Positions 45,310 through 56,637 of a stretch of DNA of 64,000 nt are shown here, one piece after another; within the stretch, counting starts at the first letter, position 1, and each line of letters opens with the position of its first letter. The notes beneath the pieces are model-generated. The model was not told the DNA's origin and ran no database searches. It saw only the letters and a list, made by a program, of their open reading frames with translations. A program made the position numbers and the translations under genes. This DNA comes from Lactuca virosa (Eukaryota; Streptophyta; Magnoliopsida; Asterales; Asteraceae), in contig CAKMRJ010003334.1 in assembly GCA_928212115.1 (NCBI GenBank), positions 105,324,904 through 105,388,903 on the forward strand, in the 5' to 3' direction.

Positions 45310-45867
45310 CTTGAATTTTTGTTTATTTTATTATTTTATTTTTTCTTTACATTTACTCCATGATTATAAAATTAAATGGGGGTATATATATTGACAAACT
45401 CAAAAGGGTGGAGTTTAGTGAAATGGTGTCAGACTATTTAAGTACAAGTAATCAGATGCAGTAAATGCTTGGGTAGCTGTACGATAACTGTCAATTTTCG
45501 TTAAATTTTTATTATTTTGGTTTAATCGAATAAATCAAAATAAGTAATTAATTATAGTTTTATATTTTATTTTAATAAATTAATATTTTATTTTTAAATT
45601 ATATAAATTCATTTATTTAACTTATTACCTAGTAATCAAATAATTGTATTTGTATTGTTTATGCAAGTGTGTTCTTTCCTTACAGAAGCCAAAACAAAAA
45701 GATATTATAAAGTAAACATACAAAATTGACTCAAGGTACTCATAAAACTTGTTACCAAATTAATAATCCAACTTAACCAACATTATCTGAAAAATCTCTT
45801 TGGGTTGAAGATTTGCAAGGGATATAAGAAAGAAGGCAATAAAAAGGTTATATATATATACACACAC
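45310..45867 (+). other. 3' flank of the kinase gene
   Basis: AT-rich; an AATAAA at about 45528 could serve polyadenylation. A (TA)n/(CA)n tract at 45850-45867 precedes the Helitron. Confidence 0.5.
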
Positions 45868-45875
45868 ACTAGCCG

Positions 45876-45896
45876 TTACCTGCGTCAAGCGACGGG
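45876..45896 (-). terminator. Helitron 3'-terminal hairpin
   Basis: Minus strand stem ACC-CGTC and GACG-(CA)-GGT with a GCTT loop, nine bases upstream of CTAG. Such hairpins end rolling-circle transfer in Helitrons. Confidence 0.68.
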
Positions 45897-45984
45897 TGCG
45901 AGTAATTTGTTATTTTGAACAAAAAAATTCTTAGTTAAGATAATATTTACTTTTTCACTTTTAGATTTTCAATTTTCTGAGGTT

Positions 45985-46215
45985 TCTCAAGCCTTCTTAA
46001 TATTTATTTCAATAAGGGTCATATAACGTTAAATACAATATAAGTTCAATTTTGTTTAATAAATTCTTACTTTTAACAAAAAATTCATCCTTAAGATAGT
46101 GTTCTCTTGTGTTCTTTATGAATTTTTGTTTTTATTGTTTCTCTTAAGCCTTCTTTAAAAATTATTTCATTAAGAGTCATATAACACTTCAATACATATA
46201 TGTTCAACTTTTTGT
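45985..46215. repeat. imperfect direct repeat within the Helitron
   Basis: AAGCCTTCTTAA...TCATATAACGTT...TAAGTTCAA (about 45988-46055) recurs as AAGCCTTCTTTA...TCATATAACACT...TATGTTCAA (about 46147-46212). Confidence 0.6.
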
Positions 46216-49200
46216 AAGAAACATGGAATAGGTATAAGTTCAACTTTGTCGAAGAAAGATTATAAAAAGACTCACCTTTTTCATTCTATTTAATAATCAT
46301 CTTTAACATTTCATTGGACACTTGAACTCTATTGACCTATTTAACTTTTTAAAATATAAAAAGGGATAAAGTTACTCAGAAACAAAGTTACATATTCATC
46401 TTTCCGACCAGAGACAAAGTTACTTGCTCGAAGAAAAATCCACTAAAAATAGAACATTCTTCCTTCTATATCTCGGGCGTGTGGCACAAATTATTGTTGT
46501 TGCAAAATCTACCGTTGACTTGTAGAGAAACATCCATCGGACTGCACAGTGCTCCTTGTGTTTTTCCTTTTTTATTTCAACTTTAGCTATTCACCTGTAT
46601 GGCAAACCATTTCCATGGCTCAACAAAATACATTCTAAGAAACTAATTCCACTATCTATCAAAAAATAATTCACATTGGAATGACTATCACATGTATAGC
46701 AAACAATTCTCATATTATCAGCAAATGTATTTCTTGGTTCACACTTCACACAATTTGGGAATATCAACAAACCTTACAACAAGAAACATGAAAGTAGGGA
46801 TAAGCTTTCTCGGGGAATTCCATATAAGCGAGGGAAGAATTGTTTTTTTCATTTTTTTCTAATATAGCACCAGCCTGAAAAGGTATAAAAGGTAAATTTT
46901 CCCCTCTGTTTATCCATGGATGAGAGAGAACTTGAGCACACATGATTCTTTGACAAATTCATAATATGATGACATATTAAGGTAAACATATTTCTTTTCA
47001 ACTTGTTCCTATCAAATGAAAAGCTTTAATATGAAGAAATGAAAGTAGGTTGTTATAATAAACAAATTAATAGAAGTATCAACCTTCAGATCCCATCTTA
47101 ATATATGTAACATTGTAAACTTGTTGGTTCATAGACCTTTATGCATTCTTTTAGTATCATCCATTTGTTGCAGAATCATTTATCTAAAAAATAGATGAAA
47201 AAATGATTAATATTTACCATATCTATACAAACACATATTTATAAACTCATATCTACACACATGTATACAAACTTGGAGCAAGTCAGATCTATAAAAAACT
47301 AAAATCTGGTAAATCACACCATCATGAATTACCTAACCATGATGCATAACATTTTTCCCAAAAGCAGCTACCCAAGTATCTTCTTGAACCGTATTACACT
47401 GAAAATTTTAATGGCAACATTAATTAAAAAAAGAAATTAACAATTTCAATCCTAGCTAATGGTGGTGATTTGATGATTAGAACACTAAAAACATCGATAA
47501 AGAAACAAAAGTTGTTTTCTTTTACGGATTGTGAGTTTTAGTAGGTTCGTTATAGAGAATATGAAAGAAAAATTGGTTTAAATCTGCCAAAGACTAAATG
47601 GTAATATTGTAGTTTTAATTTACAAATAAGAGGTTAAAAGAAATGTGATTGTAAATGTCACTGATTCAATATAGGAAGCAACTGCAACAGCAAAAAAAAA
47701 GGTTCAGTAAACCATAACAAATGCATAAGTCGAACACATGAACCCGGATTGAAAAAAAATGGATATATCACAACCAATTTTCAAAAGAATCACGTTTACC
47801 CTGGTTATTAGTTTGGAATTTTTTTAGTGGATCTATGATCTAAAACCAGAGAGAGAGAGAGGAGGGGGGGACCAAGATTACTAAAGATCTTCATGGTGGT
47901 GGTTTGTTGCTAGAGATGTAGCTGTTTGAGGACTGTGATGACCGCAGATGGTCTATGATTCTACCTACTCAAAAGCCTTCTTTCCAAGTTCAAAAATGAC
48001 AATCAGAAATCAGATTCCACTTTCTAATTAACCCTCTTGGTTGAGTTCTTTGAACCTACAAAGAAAACACAATAGAGAAACATATTAAAAACCATTTTAG
48101 GAACAAACCTAATATGATAAAGCCTTCACCCAAGATATTTATAAGATAAAAATAATCAAATCAATTACAAGTAAGGATTAAAATAATAACCTGTGAAGAT
48201 GTCCCAACCCCTTCAGAAGTTCTGATATCGAATTTTCAATCCATTATCTTCAATGACCAACACTATGGTTTATGCGGCCTTCTTTTCAAGATTCTAGACA
48301 TCCTAGGGCAGCTTCAGCAAGAAGCCTTCTGAATACATAATGAAGACCTAACACCATTAATCATAAAAGAAGATCAGATATAAAGTAATAAAGAACCCAA
48401 TTCTTGGACTGAAGCGACAAAAAATCAAGAATCAGATTCACCAATTTCACTTGTCTAGTGAAAATCTTTGACGCAGATCTTGAAGAATCCTCATCTGGCT
48501 TCATCTATCAATGTCCACATATTTAAGGGCCTGTAATACTCACACATATACACACACAAATTTAAACACACAAACACAAACATTGTTACACACACAGATA
48601 CCTCGATTCAGTCTACTGAGCACAATTCAATCCCATCATTTTTTAATTCATATGACCTACACAAGAGAATAAAAACAAATTTAAGAGTAAAAAACCCAAA
48701 CTTAGGTTTTGCCTGTTTTGATCTATTTTGATACCAAAGTAAAATTAAATAAACAAAATATCAATTAATCTGAAGAACTTACAATAGTACATATTGAATT
48801 GTGATCCTCCAAAAATTCTCCTTAGATCCTAGAAGAGGCAAGTGGCAGCTGATGGTGGTGGCGGTGGCGGTGGCGGCGGCTGCTACGTGTAGCATGCAGA
48901 CATAGTGACACGATTGGTGTGGTCGTCGGCTGTTGTGTAGAGAGTAAACATGTTAGAGGTTACTGAAATGGAGAAAATGGGAGGTGGGGGAGAAAAAAAT
49001 AGAATTTGTGGTCATCATATATGGAGATAGGGGCCGAGATATTTGAGAATTTTGGGGTTCAATTTAATTGTACCTCCTTAATTAGTGCAGGGGAAAATAG
49101 ACCAAAATCAATTGAAAGAGATAAGGAGAGATACCTCTTTCAAGTTTATCTGTGATTGCTTCAGGATTTGATTACTGCGCGAGGTTAAGATCACCAATTT

Positions 49201-49578
49201 GGGGTTAGGTCATCAGTGGCTGTTTCGATGCACCAGGAAGGGAGATAGGGATGAACATGGGAAGAGAATGGAGAAATCGGAGATGCCAATTGAATCTGCA
49301 ATTTGAAAGAGCTATATAATGTCAGTCTAACCGATGTAATTGATGGTTTTGACAAATTCAGTTGGCTAAAATTGAGGAACGATGGTTTAAGTTTGATTAA
49401 TTCACATGTTTAATCGGATAAGAAAGGTTGGGGGAGTTTGTTAGACCGGATAGGGGATAGGGGACCGAGTCAATAAAATTTATGTTGACCGCATAGCATA
49501 AAGTTATTGTACATACTGTATAATAGGTTGTTACCTCTTAAAATTCAGCAAACAGGTTAAATGCTTATTAAGGTATAA

Positions 49579-49581
<3 letters not shown>

Positions 49582-49630
<49 letters not shown>
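49582..49630. repeat. (AT)n microsatellite between Helitron and foldback element
   Basis: About 24 AT units. Any ORF through it reads alternating Ile-Tyr and is spurious. Confidence 0.95.
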
Positions 49631-49634
<4 letters not shown>

Positions 49635-50919
49635 CAATTGAGAAAAGGTTGAGAATGTGTAAATCATTCTCAGCCAATCATTTATTTTTGACGCAAAAGC
49701 CTCCAACATACCAGCGGAGATGGGAAAAGAATACACATGTGTTTTCCAACAAAACATGTTTCCTTAAACTATGTTAATCATTACCTTAATATATACAAAA
49801 ACATAATTTTTTCGTTTTTTTAATTTTTTTAATGAGTTATTTTTATCGAAATATGATTTTAAATACATCGAAATTTATAATTTTTTATTCTCTATAAATA
49901 GACATTCATATTGATATAGTTTTAAGATAAAATAAAATTTTTATTTTTTTATAGTTTCAGCTCTTGTTATTCATAAGTGAATAAAACTACATCAGATTTT
50001 TACTACAACACATTCGTTATTCACTTATTAATAAAAAATATGATTAATTTTTTTAGAGTTTAAATATCATTCATATATAAATATAACATATATAAACTCT
50101 TTATAGTTTACATCAGCTCTTGTCACATGTTATAATCACATATGAATAAAACGCGTATTAGTCTTCCTCACAAATTATATTCATAAATGAAAAACACATT
50201 CATCATAATTTTCATACAGTTCATTTGTTATTCATATATGAATAAGTAGTTCAAAATTTTAAAACACGTCATCTTTTATTAACATACTACTTATTCATAT
50301 TCGAATAACAAATGAACTATAACAAAAATCTAATAAACTTTTTATTTATATATGAATATAACATATGACGACCATTAATACACATTTTATTGATATATAA
50401 ATATAACGAGTGACGAAAGATGATGTAAACAAATATATTTTAGGTAAAAACGTTTTATTACGTGTTATATGTATATCAGAATGATACTTAAACTGTAAAA
50501 AAGTTAAGCATACGTTTTATTCATAAATGAATAACGAATGTATTGTAATAAAAATCCGATCGATTTTTATTCACTTATTAATAACGATGGCTGAAACTCT
50601 AAAAAAATAAATTTTTTATTTTATCTTAAAACTATATCAATATAGATGTTTATTTATAAAGAATAAATAATTATGAATTTTGATATATTTAAAATAATTT
50701 TTTTATAAAAATAGTTTCTAAAAATAAAAAAAACAAAAAACAAATGTTTTGTGTATATTAAGGTAATGATAACTATAGTTTAAGGAAACATTTTTTGTTG
50801 GAAAACATATGTGTATCTGTTATCCATTTCCATCAGTATGCCTAAGTGTTTTGCGGCAAAACAAATGTGTCGCTGAGAATGATTCCCGCATTCTCAACCT
50901 TTTTTTTCTCAATTGAACT
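49631..50919. mobile_element. foldback / full-length inverted-repeat element (1.29 kb)
   Basis: Ends are AGTTCAATTGAG and CTCAATTGAACT; the arms can be matched almost throughout: GGTTGAGAATG, GTTTTCCAACAAAA, TTCCTTAAACTAT and GATATAGTTTTAAGATAAAA are found inverted at the other end, and the centre (about 50220-50310) holds GTTCATTTGTTATTCATAT with its inverted partner. No coding sequence. Arms differ by many point changes. TSD cannot be defined because both flanks are AT repeats. Could be a MULE- or hAT-derived foldback element; class not assigned. Confidence 0.85.
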
Positions 50920-50921
50920 TT

Positions 50922-50960
<39 letters not shown>
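50920..50960. repeat. (TA)n microsatellite at the left edge of the viral array
   Basis: TCAA then about 19 TA units, ending exactly where viral sequence starts. Confidence 0.93.
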
Positions 50961-50965
<5 letters not shown>

Positions 50966-51810
50966 TTCTTTTCCAAAAACTTTAGTAATAATTCCATCAT
51001 CTTGAACCATAAAAGGATATAATTTAGTAATAAAAGGTGTTCCTAAAATTAAAGGAGAAGTAAGATTTTTTACTAAAATTAAATGAGTTTTAACAATAAT
51101 CTTGATTGTTACAAATATGAACATCGGAAACTTTATAATTATTTTTAAACTGGTTCCTTCAGCTCCAGTAAGCCTAGAGAAGTTTTTTTCATAAATTGAG
51201 TGAGAAATATACCTTCTTGTATACAGTTCATATCAGCACCACTATCAATTAGAGCAGTAATATTCCATTTTAAAAATTATCCTTTACTAAAGTTTTTATT
51301 TGATATTCCATTTTGAGAAATTTGATCATTTATAATTCTTTCGATAACCTTTTCATCTTTATTATCATTATTTTGTGAATTAATAATTTTTTTCCCTTTT
51401 CAAGAGTTATAATTTTGCCTTTAATTTCTTTTATTTTTATGTCTTGTTTAACTGATTTTAATTCTCTTGAAGTTCTTGCATGGAAATGGGTTTTGTTTCA
51501 GAAAATCTTTCATATATGTCTTTTAAATTAAAATTTTTGTATTATCCTGAAACAGAATTTTCATTCTTATTAAGCATTTGTTTTATCAACAATTCTTGGA
51601 TATTTTTATCTTTAATGGAATCTAAATTTTTTAAAAGATCTTTATCATTGTTTGTAAGGACATTAATTGAATAATTACAATTACATTTTCCAACACATTC
51701 GCATGTATCAGAATCTTCCAAACTTGAACTATTTTGCTCTAAAATGTTTAAATCATTTTCTTGAAAATCGGAAAAACTAGAATCAGAATCGGAATCAGAA
51801 TTTAACATAA
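50961..51810 (-). pseudogene. viral linker and protease start, copy 1, truncated
   Basis: Acidic-Cys segment (CECVGKCNCNYS), coiled-coil-like linker and the aspartic protease site DSGAD at about 51235-51250, followed by truncation at the (TA)n junction. Frameshifts relative to copy 2. Confidence 0.8.
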
Positions 51811-52135
51811 TTTTTCTAATTTGTTCTTTTAATTCTTCCGAAATATTTAATTCATTAATTTTTGTTTTTGCATAACAATTATTAGCATTATGACCATTAC
51901 GACCACATTTATGGCAAATAATAATGTCTTTTGATTTTCTTTTAAGATTTTTTATTAGATTGTTTATAAGGGTTTTTTGATGTTGAAAATTTATTTTTCT
52001 TATAATTCTTATAATTTTTCTTTTTCTTGAAATATTTTGAAGATTTTTTATTATATTTTTTGGTTTTTGAAGTAGACGGACCTGTTAATGGTTGATAACC
52101 ATATTGTTGACAAAATTTCCTAATTCATTTTTACT
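51811..52135 (-). pseudogene. viral coat zinc-knuckle region, copy 1
   Basis: Same CCHC knuckle as copy 2 at about 51880-51930, after a Lys-rich stretch. Interrupted by single-base indels. Confidence 0.78.
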
Positions 52136-52620
52136 ATTAATCTATCCTTTTTAAGTTTTTCTTTAAATCTAAGGTCAGCACAAATAGCTAATCATTCTTT
52201 ATTAATAATTAATTAAATCTCCATAAGTTAGGTTTTGATAAGGAATTGTATTATTAAAATTTTCTCTTAATTTTTGTCTAATTCTTTCGGCAAAAAGTTT
52301 TGGAAGTCCAGCAATAAAACGTTCTTTCCAATAAGATTCTTTACAAGGTCTTGAAAAAACTTTAACGAGATAATTATCTTGTACCATCTGAAATCAGTTA
52401 ATTTCTACAATGTAAGTTCATTAGAATTTCAGAAGTTCTTTCTTGAAAAGTAGTAGGATCTCCTACAAAGTTTTTGATTATAGCAAAAATTAAAGTATTA
52501 ACCATATCATCCTCTTGAGTGTGAATAGGTAAATTATTTTCTTGTTTTTATACGGTTTTCTTGGCAGTCATAAAAAAATTCTTTTCTTCTGGTGTAATAT
52601 AGAAACCCACCAACCTTTAA
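52136..52620 (-). pseudogene. viral coat protein core, copy 1
   Basis: Open only at 52202-52387 (YWKERFIAGLPKLFAERIRQ). Counterpart of 60577-61053; several one-base deletions in homopolymers. Confidence 0.8.
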
Positions 52621-54275
52621 GAGTACCAGTAAACCCGGAAATAATAATATTAACAATTTAAAGTTGAGTATTATTGTGAGACTTGTAAGCATTAGCTGCC
52701 ATGGTCATTTCCTGAACAATATTAAGAATTTGATGTTCAGAGTTACCATCGATATTCCATTCGTAAACAGAGGTACCATCGTAAGCTGAACGATCATATT
52801 GAAAAGCTCTTTCTTCAATTTGAACATCAGGAAGAGAAGGTCTATCCAGTAATTTTTAATAGTTGGTTTTGGATTATTCCAAAGAATTAATCTTATTTAA
52901 TCTTGAAAAATCATTTGTAAGCTGATTTATACCATCATTATCATTTATGAATTGTGTGAGTAAGATTATCTAAATTAATTCACTTTCATTATTACGTTCG
53001 TCAGATTCGTCAAAAAGTCATTATTTGTTTTTAACATATTTATAGATACGTTTTTTGAAATACGAAAATTAGTAAGTCTTTTTTCTAATTCATCAATTAA
53101 ATCTTTATTTCCAAGATTAAAAATTTCCATTTATTTTGATGAGGAATAAAGCTGACAATTACGAGCTTGCTATATTATATAAAAAAAATTTTGTTTCAAT
53201 TTTATTTTTTCTTTTGATAACTGTAAATTTATAGTATTTTCTTCAATCCTATTTAGTTGATCTGAAATAGTTAAAAGAGTTTCATTCGAATAATTATTTT
53301 GATAAAATATTTTTGAAAACATTTTTCATTTGTTATCTGACTTGGAACTTTAACTAAGGAGTTGCAATAAAATTATTATATCAATAATGATTTCCTTTTT
53401 TGGCGGATATTCAGAAATATTTCTTGATTGATAATAACATCCTTGTATGTTTTTGAAGAAACAGGAAAAACAGTTTGCATTTTAAAAGGATAATCTATAT
53501 ATGTTTAGGAACATAAATCATTCGAACCATTGAAAAAACGAGAGTGAATTTGATTTGATAAAACATAATCTTCCCAAAGTCCAAAATGTAAAAATCTTAT
53601 ATAATATGAAAGTTTTCTTCATGCCAAATTCTTTTTGTATTATTATAATCTTTATAATATTCTTCTTCTTTTAAATAATCAAAATTAACATATGAAGGTA
53701 TTTTAGAAATTATTTATTATATTCATTTTAAACAAGTTGATTGATTTAATCTGAAAGATATTATTTTAATAATATAAGTTGAGCACTAATAACAATATAT
53801 TTATTTTTAATCATTTTTGATAAACAATATTATTTCCTTTTGAATTTATAATTATATGTGTCCTTTTCAAATAGATAATTAATTTCTTCGTCTTCTTTAA
53901 GTTGTTTAATTCTATTTATTTCTTTAGAAACGCTTGCAATAATTTGTCCATCTAGTCTTTAATAAATTATTCCAAAAAGTATTATTATTACAAACAACTA
54001 ATCTGTCGTTTTAGACTCATTACACGTATATTTAGATAAATTTGTTAAAAATTATCAAGATGTATATTAAGGTTTTTAATACTGCTTTTATTTATTATTT
54101 CTTGTTCTAATTCTAATAGTTCCTTATCATTAATTTTAAATTTATATTTTTTAATTCTAATACCTTTTCTTGTAAGAGTTTTTTTAAATATTTTTATTGA
54201 ATTTCTTAATCTTTTAGTAGCAAGTACTCTATTATGTTTTAAAGAATTACAATTTATTTGAACTTTATTACTCAT
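52621..54275 (-). pseudogene. viral second ORF, N-terminal part, copy 1
   Basis: ATG at 54275 as in copy 2 (62726). Charged, helix-forming start (KRLRNSIKIFKKTLTRKGIR), then broken. No named domain. Confidence 0.65.
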
Positions 54276-55122
54276 AATTGTTGTCTATAATTTGAAGTTC
54301 ATTAATAAAATCAGATTTAGTAGGACTTGGTAAACTTGTATCACTAGTTTGATCTTCTTGATAAAGAGGTTAGGAATAGAACTAGAATAGTCAACAGTTT
54401 TTAAATTTAAAGACTTTGATTTTGAAAACGAAGATTTAGAAGTACCAATTTCAGGAATAGAATTAGTAGAAAATCTAGATGATGAAAAATTTATAGAAGA
54501 AAAATTTATATCAACTGAGCCATCATTATGCTCAATTATATTTGAAATTTGTTTTGAAGATCTAAAGATTTTGGTTCAATAACATTTTGTAAATTCCATT
54601 ACACGATTGAGTAATTTCTGACCATTTAAAGTCGTTTAGGCATATGAACTTTTGTATGATTAGTATTTGCTTCGTAAATAATTGTTTCATTTCTTGGACT
54701 GGACAAACGGGTTTTTTGGTTCAAAGTAGTTGTCATGGTTTTATAACAACACGATAAATGATTGCTAAAGGTTTAGAGTTATTTTAAATTCTAAATTCTT
54801 TGTTTCAATAGTTAAAACCAAAGTGTCTAAAATTTTTTGTCAAATAATCCTACAGAAAAATTGGATAACATTAAAATAAATTGGTCCATTTCGATATTTG
54901 TTTTCTGCCATAGCTAAAATAGAATTTTGAAAATCTGTATGTCTTTTATCTCTTATATTAAGAGAACAGAGCATCAACACCAATTCTAAAAAGAGGTTTG
55001 ATAGCAATTGAACAAGACCTAATGAAGAAATTTATATTTTGTCTATGTTCAAAAATAGATCTTGATGATAACAAATTTATATTTTGTTGGTCTTGACCAA
55101 TGGATAGGGTTTGTTCAGTCAT
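54274..55122 (-). pseudogene. viral movement protein, copy 1
   Basis: ATG at 55122 equals the copy 2 start at 63581. Same sequence but frame interrupted by many indels. 30K-type cell-to-cell movement protein by family. Confidence 0.8.
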
Positions 55123-55597
55123 TTTAATTGAGTAACTTTGAAAATAATCAAAAGTCCCTATTCTATAAATTGTATTTAATTTGTTTTAGGTATAGTCCAA
55201 TCATTTAAATTTTGTTCTATCTTATCAATAGTTTTTCTTCAATAGAGTTTATATGGTTATCATCATATTTGTTCTTTATTCATGATATTTTTACCAGTAT
55301 CATATTTTTTTTAGATAAATGCGTGAAAATCTACTCATATTGAATTAATTTTAGTTAAAGATTTTATAAGAAAACTTACTTGTTCTATTTAGGATGAACA
55401 GAGAGGGCATCGGCCCAACAATGATTGTGGTCCGGTCCGCGACTTACCATACTTGCACGTCTTACGCTAATCCAACCAATCACTGGTCTGGTCTCTGTAT
55501 CATTCTTAACAAAACTCATAATTTTCTTAAAATTCTTCAAACAAAAATTAACCAAATAACAAACAGAAATATCATACATAACTATCAAAATAGAAAC
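55123..55597 (-). other. viral leader between primer site and movement protein, copy 1
   Basis: Non-coding; includes a GC-richer block (55390-55500) repeated at 63850-63960. Confidence 0.7.
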
Positions 55598-55612
55598 GGC
55601 TCTGAATACCAT
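55598..55612 (-). promoter_or_regulatory. viral tRNA-Met primer-binding site (reverse-transcription origin)
   Basis: Minus strand TGGTATTCAGAGCC, the initiator-Met complement with one inserted T. Fixes the conventional position 1 of the viral genome. Confidence 0.82.
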
Positions 55613-56637
55613 TAGTAATGCGGAACAAATTAACAAGTAGTTTCAGATATTTTTTGATGATAAAAATCATACATTATTTTATAAAACTGTTTTCTATCTT
55701 TGCTTATAAACTTATGATTATTGATTAGAACTTGTAAAGCTTTTAATTGATTACAATATAATGACGATTAGCTTGTATCTTTGAATCAGACATGATGAAT
55801 AATAAAAGAACAAAAGTTATTTAAATATTCAAGCATGAATTTGATTAACTTGATTAATTAAATGCGAGTATTATTTTAACAAAAATTTCAAATTTTGTAG
55901 AATTAATAGTTAGAATAACTCGAAATGAGATTGCCATAGAGATAATACAACAATTGAATAAATTCTTTATATATTACCTTCTTTTAATTACAATCAGAGC
56001 ATCCGTCTGAGCAAGTATGATTTGAAAATCTAAAGATTTTGAACATCTAGAAGTAGATAGGAGAACACTTTTCTTAGACATGAACTAAACATTTGAGAGA
56101 AATTAAATGAGAGAAATTTTTAGTGAACCTAGAGATGATTCTAATTAAAACATATCTCCTCAATATATAGGAGTCTTTGAGTCTTGAAATATCTTGAAAC
56201 GGGAAACCGAAGGATTACCGGATCAATCTTGAGAATTATTGAATCAACTTGCATTTGTCGGAGTGTAGATGTGGCAGACAAAACTCTAAAGCTTTTGACA
56301 AATTGGCATCATATTTTGTCATTTTTTGATAATGGAAAATCTTCTTTTGCGATAATGGAGCATCTTCTTTCATCTTTGTAAAAGTTGTTTGTTTTCGTGT
56401 AATAATTTTAGCATCTTATCTCTGCAGAAGATTTGATAATATTTTTGATAATTGATGTACTCACACAGTGTATAAATTTGATAACAGTTGAATAAATACT
56501 AACATGATAACACGTACTACCCCCCTTGAATAACAAACACTTTTGCAAAATACCTAAAAGGTATGACACCAAGGGTAGAGGTGAAATACAAATGAAAGAA
56601 TACCTTACATTGAAGGTATAACACCAAAATTAAAAAT
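55613..56637 (-). promoter_or_regulatory. viral intergenic region with pregenomic RNA promoter
   Basis: About 1 kb without ORF between the last viral ORF and the primer site. A TATA box (minus strand CTATATATTG) lies at 56161-56170; upstream on the viral sense strand (56300-56390) is GATGCTCC..GAAGATTTTCC-like sequence resembling caulimovirus 35S-type enhancers. The usual position for the promoter, and downstream for the polyadenylation signal, which I could not pin down. Confidence 0.68.

Larger units (their letters stand above)
45868..49581 (-). mobile_element. non-autonomous Helitron (3.7 kb)
   Basis: Minus strand: 5' end TCTTTATACCTTAATAAGC starting at 49581, preceded by A; 3' end a GC-rich hairpin ACCCGTCGCTTGACGCAGGT, nine bases to CTAG at 45868-45871, followed by T. 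5'-TC, 3' hairpin plus CTRR and insertion between A and T are the Helitron hallmarks; no TSD or TIR. No RepHel reading and no protein domain recognised inside, so it is a non-autonomous copy. A simple (GGT/GGC)n stretch is at about 48855-48885, an (AG)n at 47850, and an imperfect direct duplication at about 45985-46050 and 46140-46215. Confidence 0.78.
50961..55612 (-). mobile_element. endogenous pararetrovirus (Caulimoviridae), truncated copy 1
   Basis: Colinear with copy 2 over 59401-64000, with offset 8.43-8.46 kb. In viral sense (right to left): primer-binding site, leader, movement protein, second ORF, coat protein core, zinc knuckle, protease start, then an abrupt end at the (TA)n tract. 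RT, RNase H and the downstream ORF are missing. Every frame is broken by small indels. An old integrated copy, not a working virus. Confidence 0.88.

Noticed and set aside
45310..49550. A second host gene downstream of the kinase
   Set aside because: No frame with a domain, no plausible exon set; Helitron ends explain the segment better.
49557..49757. ORF with Ile-Tyr repeats (also 50921-51124)
   Set aside because: Translation of (AT)n microsatellite.
55394..55615. Plus- and minus-strand ORFs over the viral leader
   Set aside because: They overlap the primer-binding site and leader of the pararetrovirus, which are non-coding.
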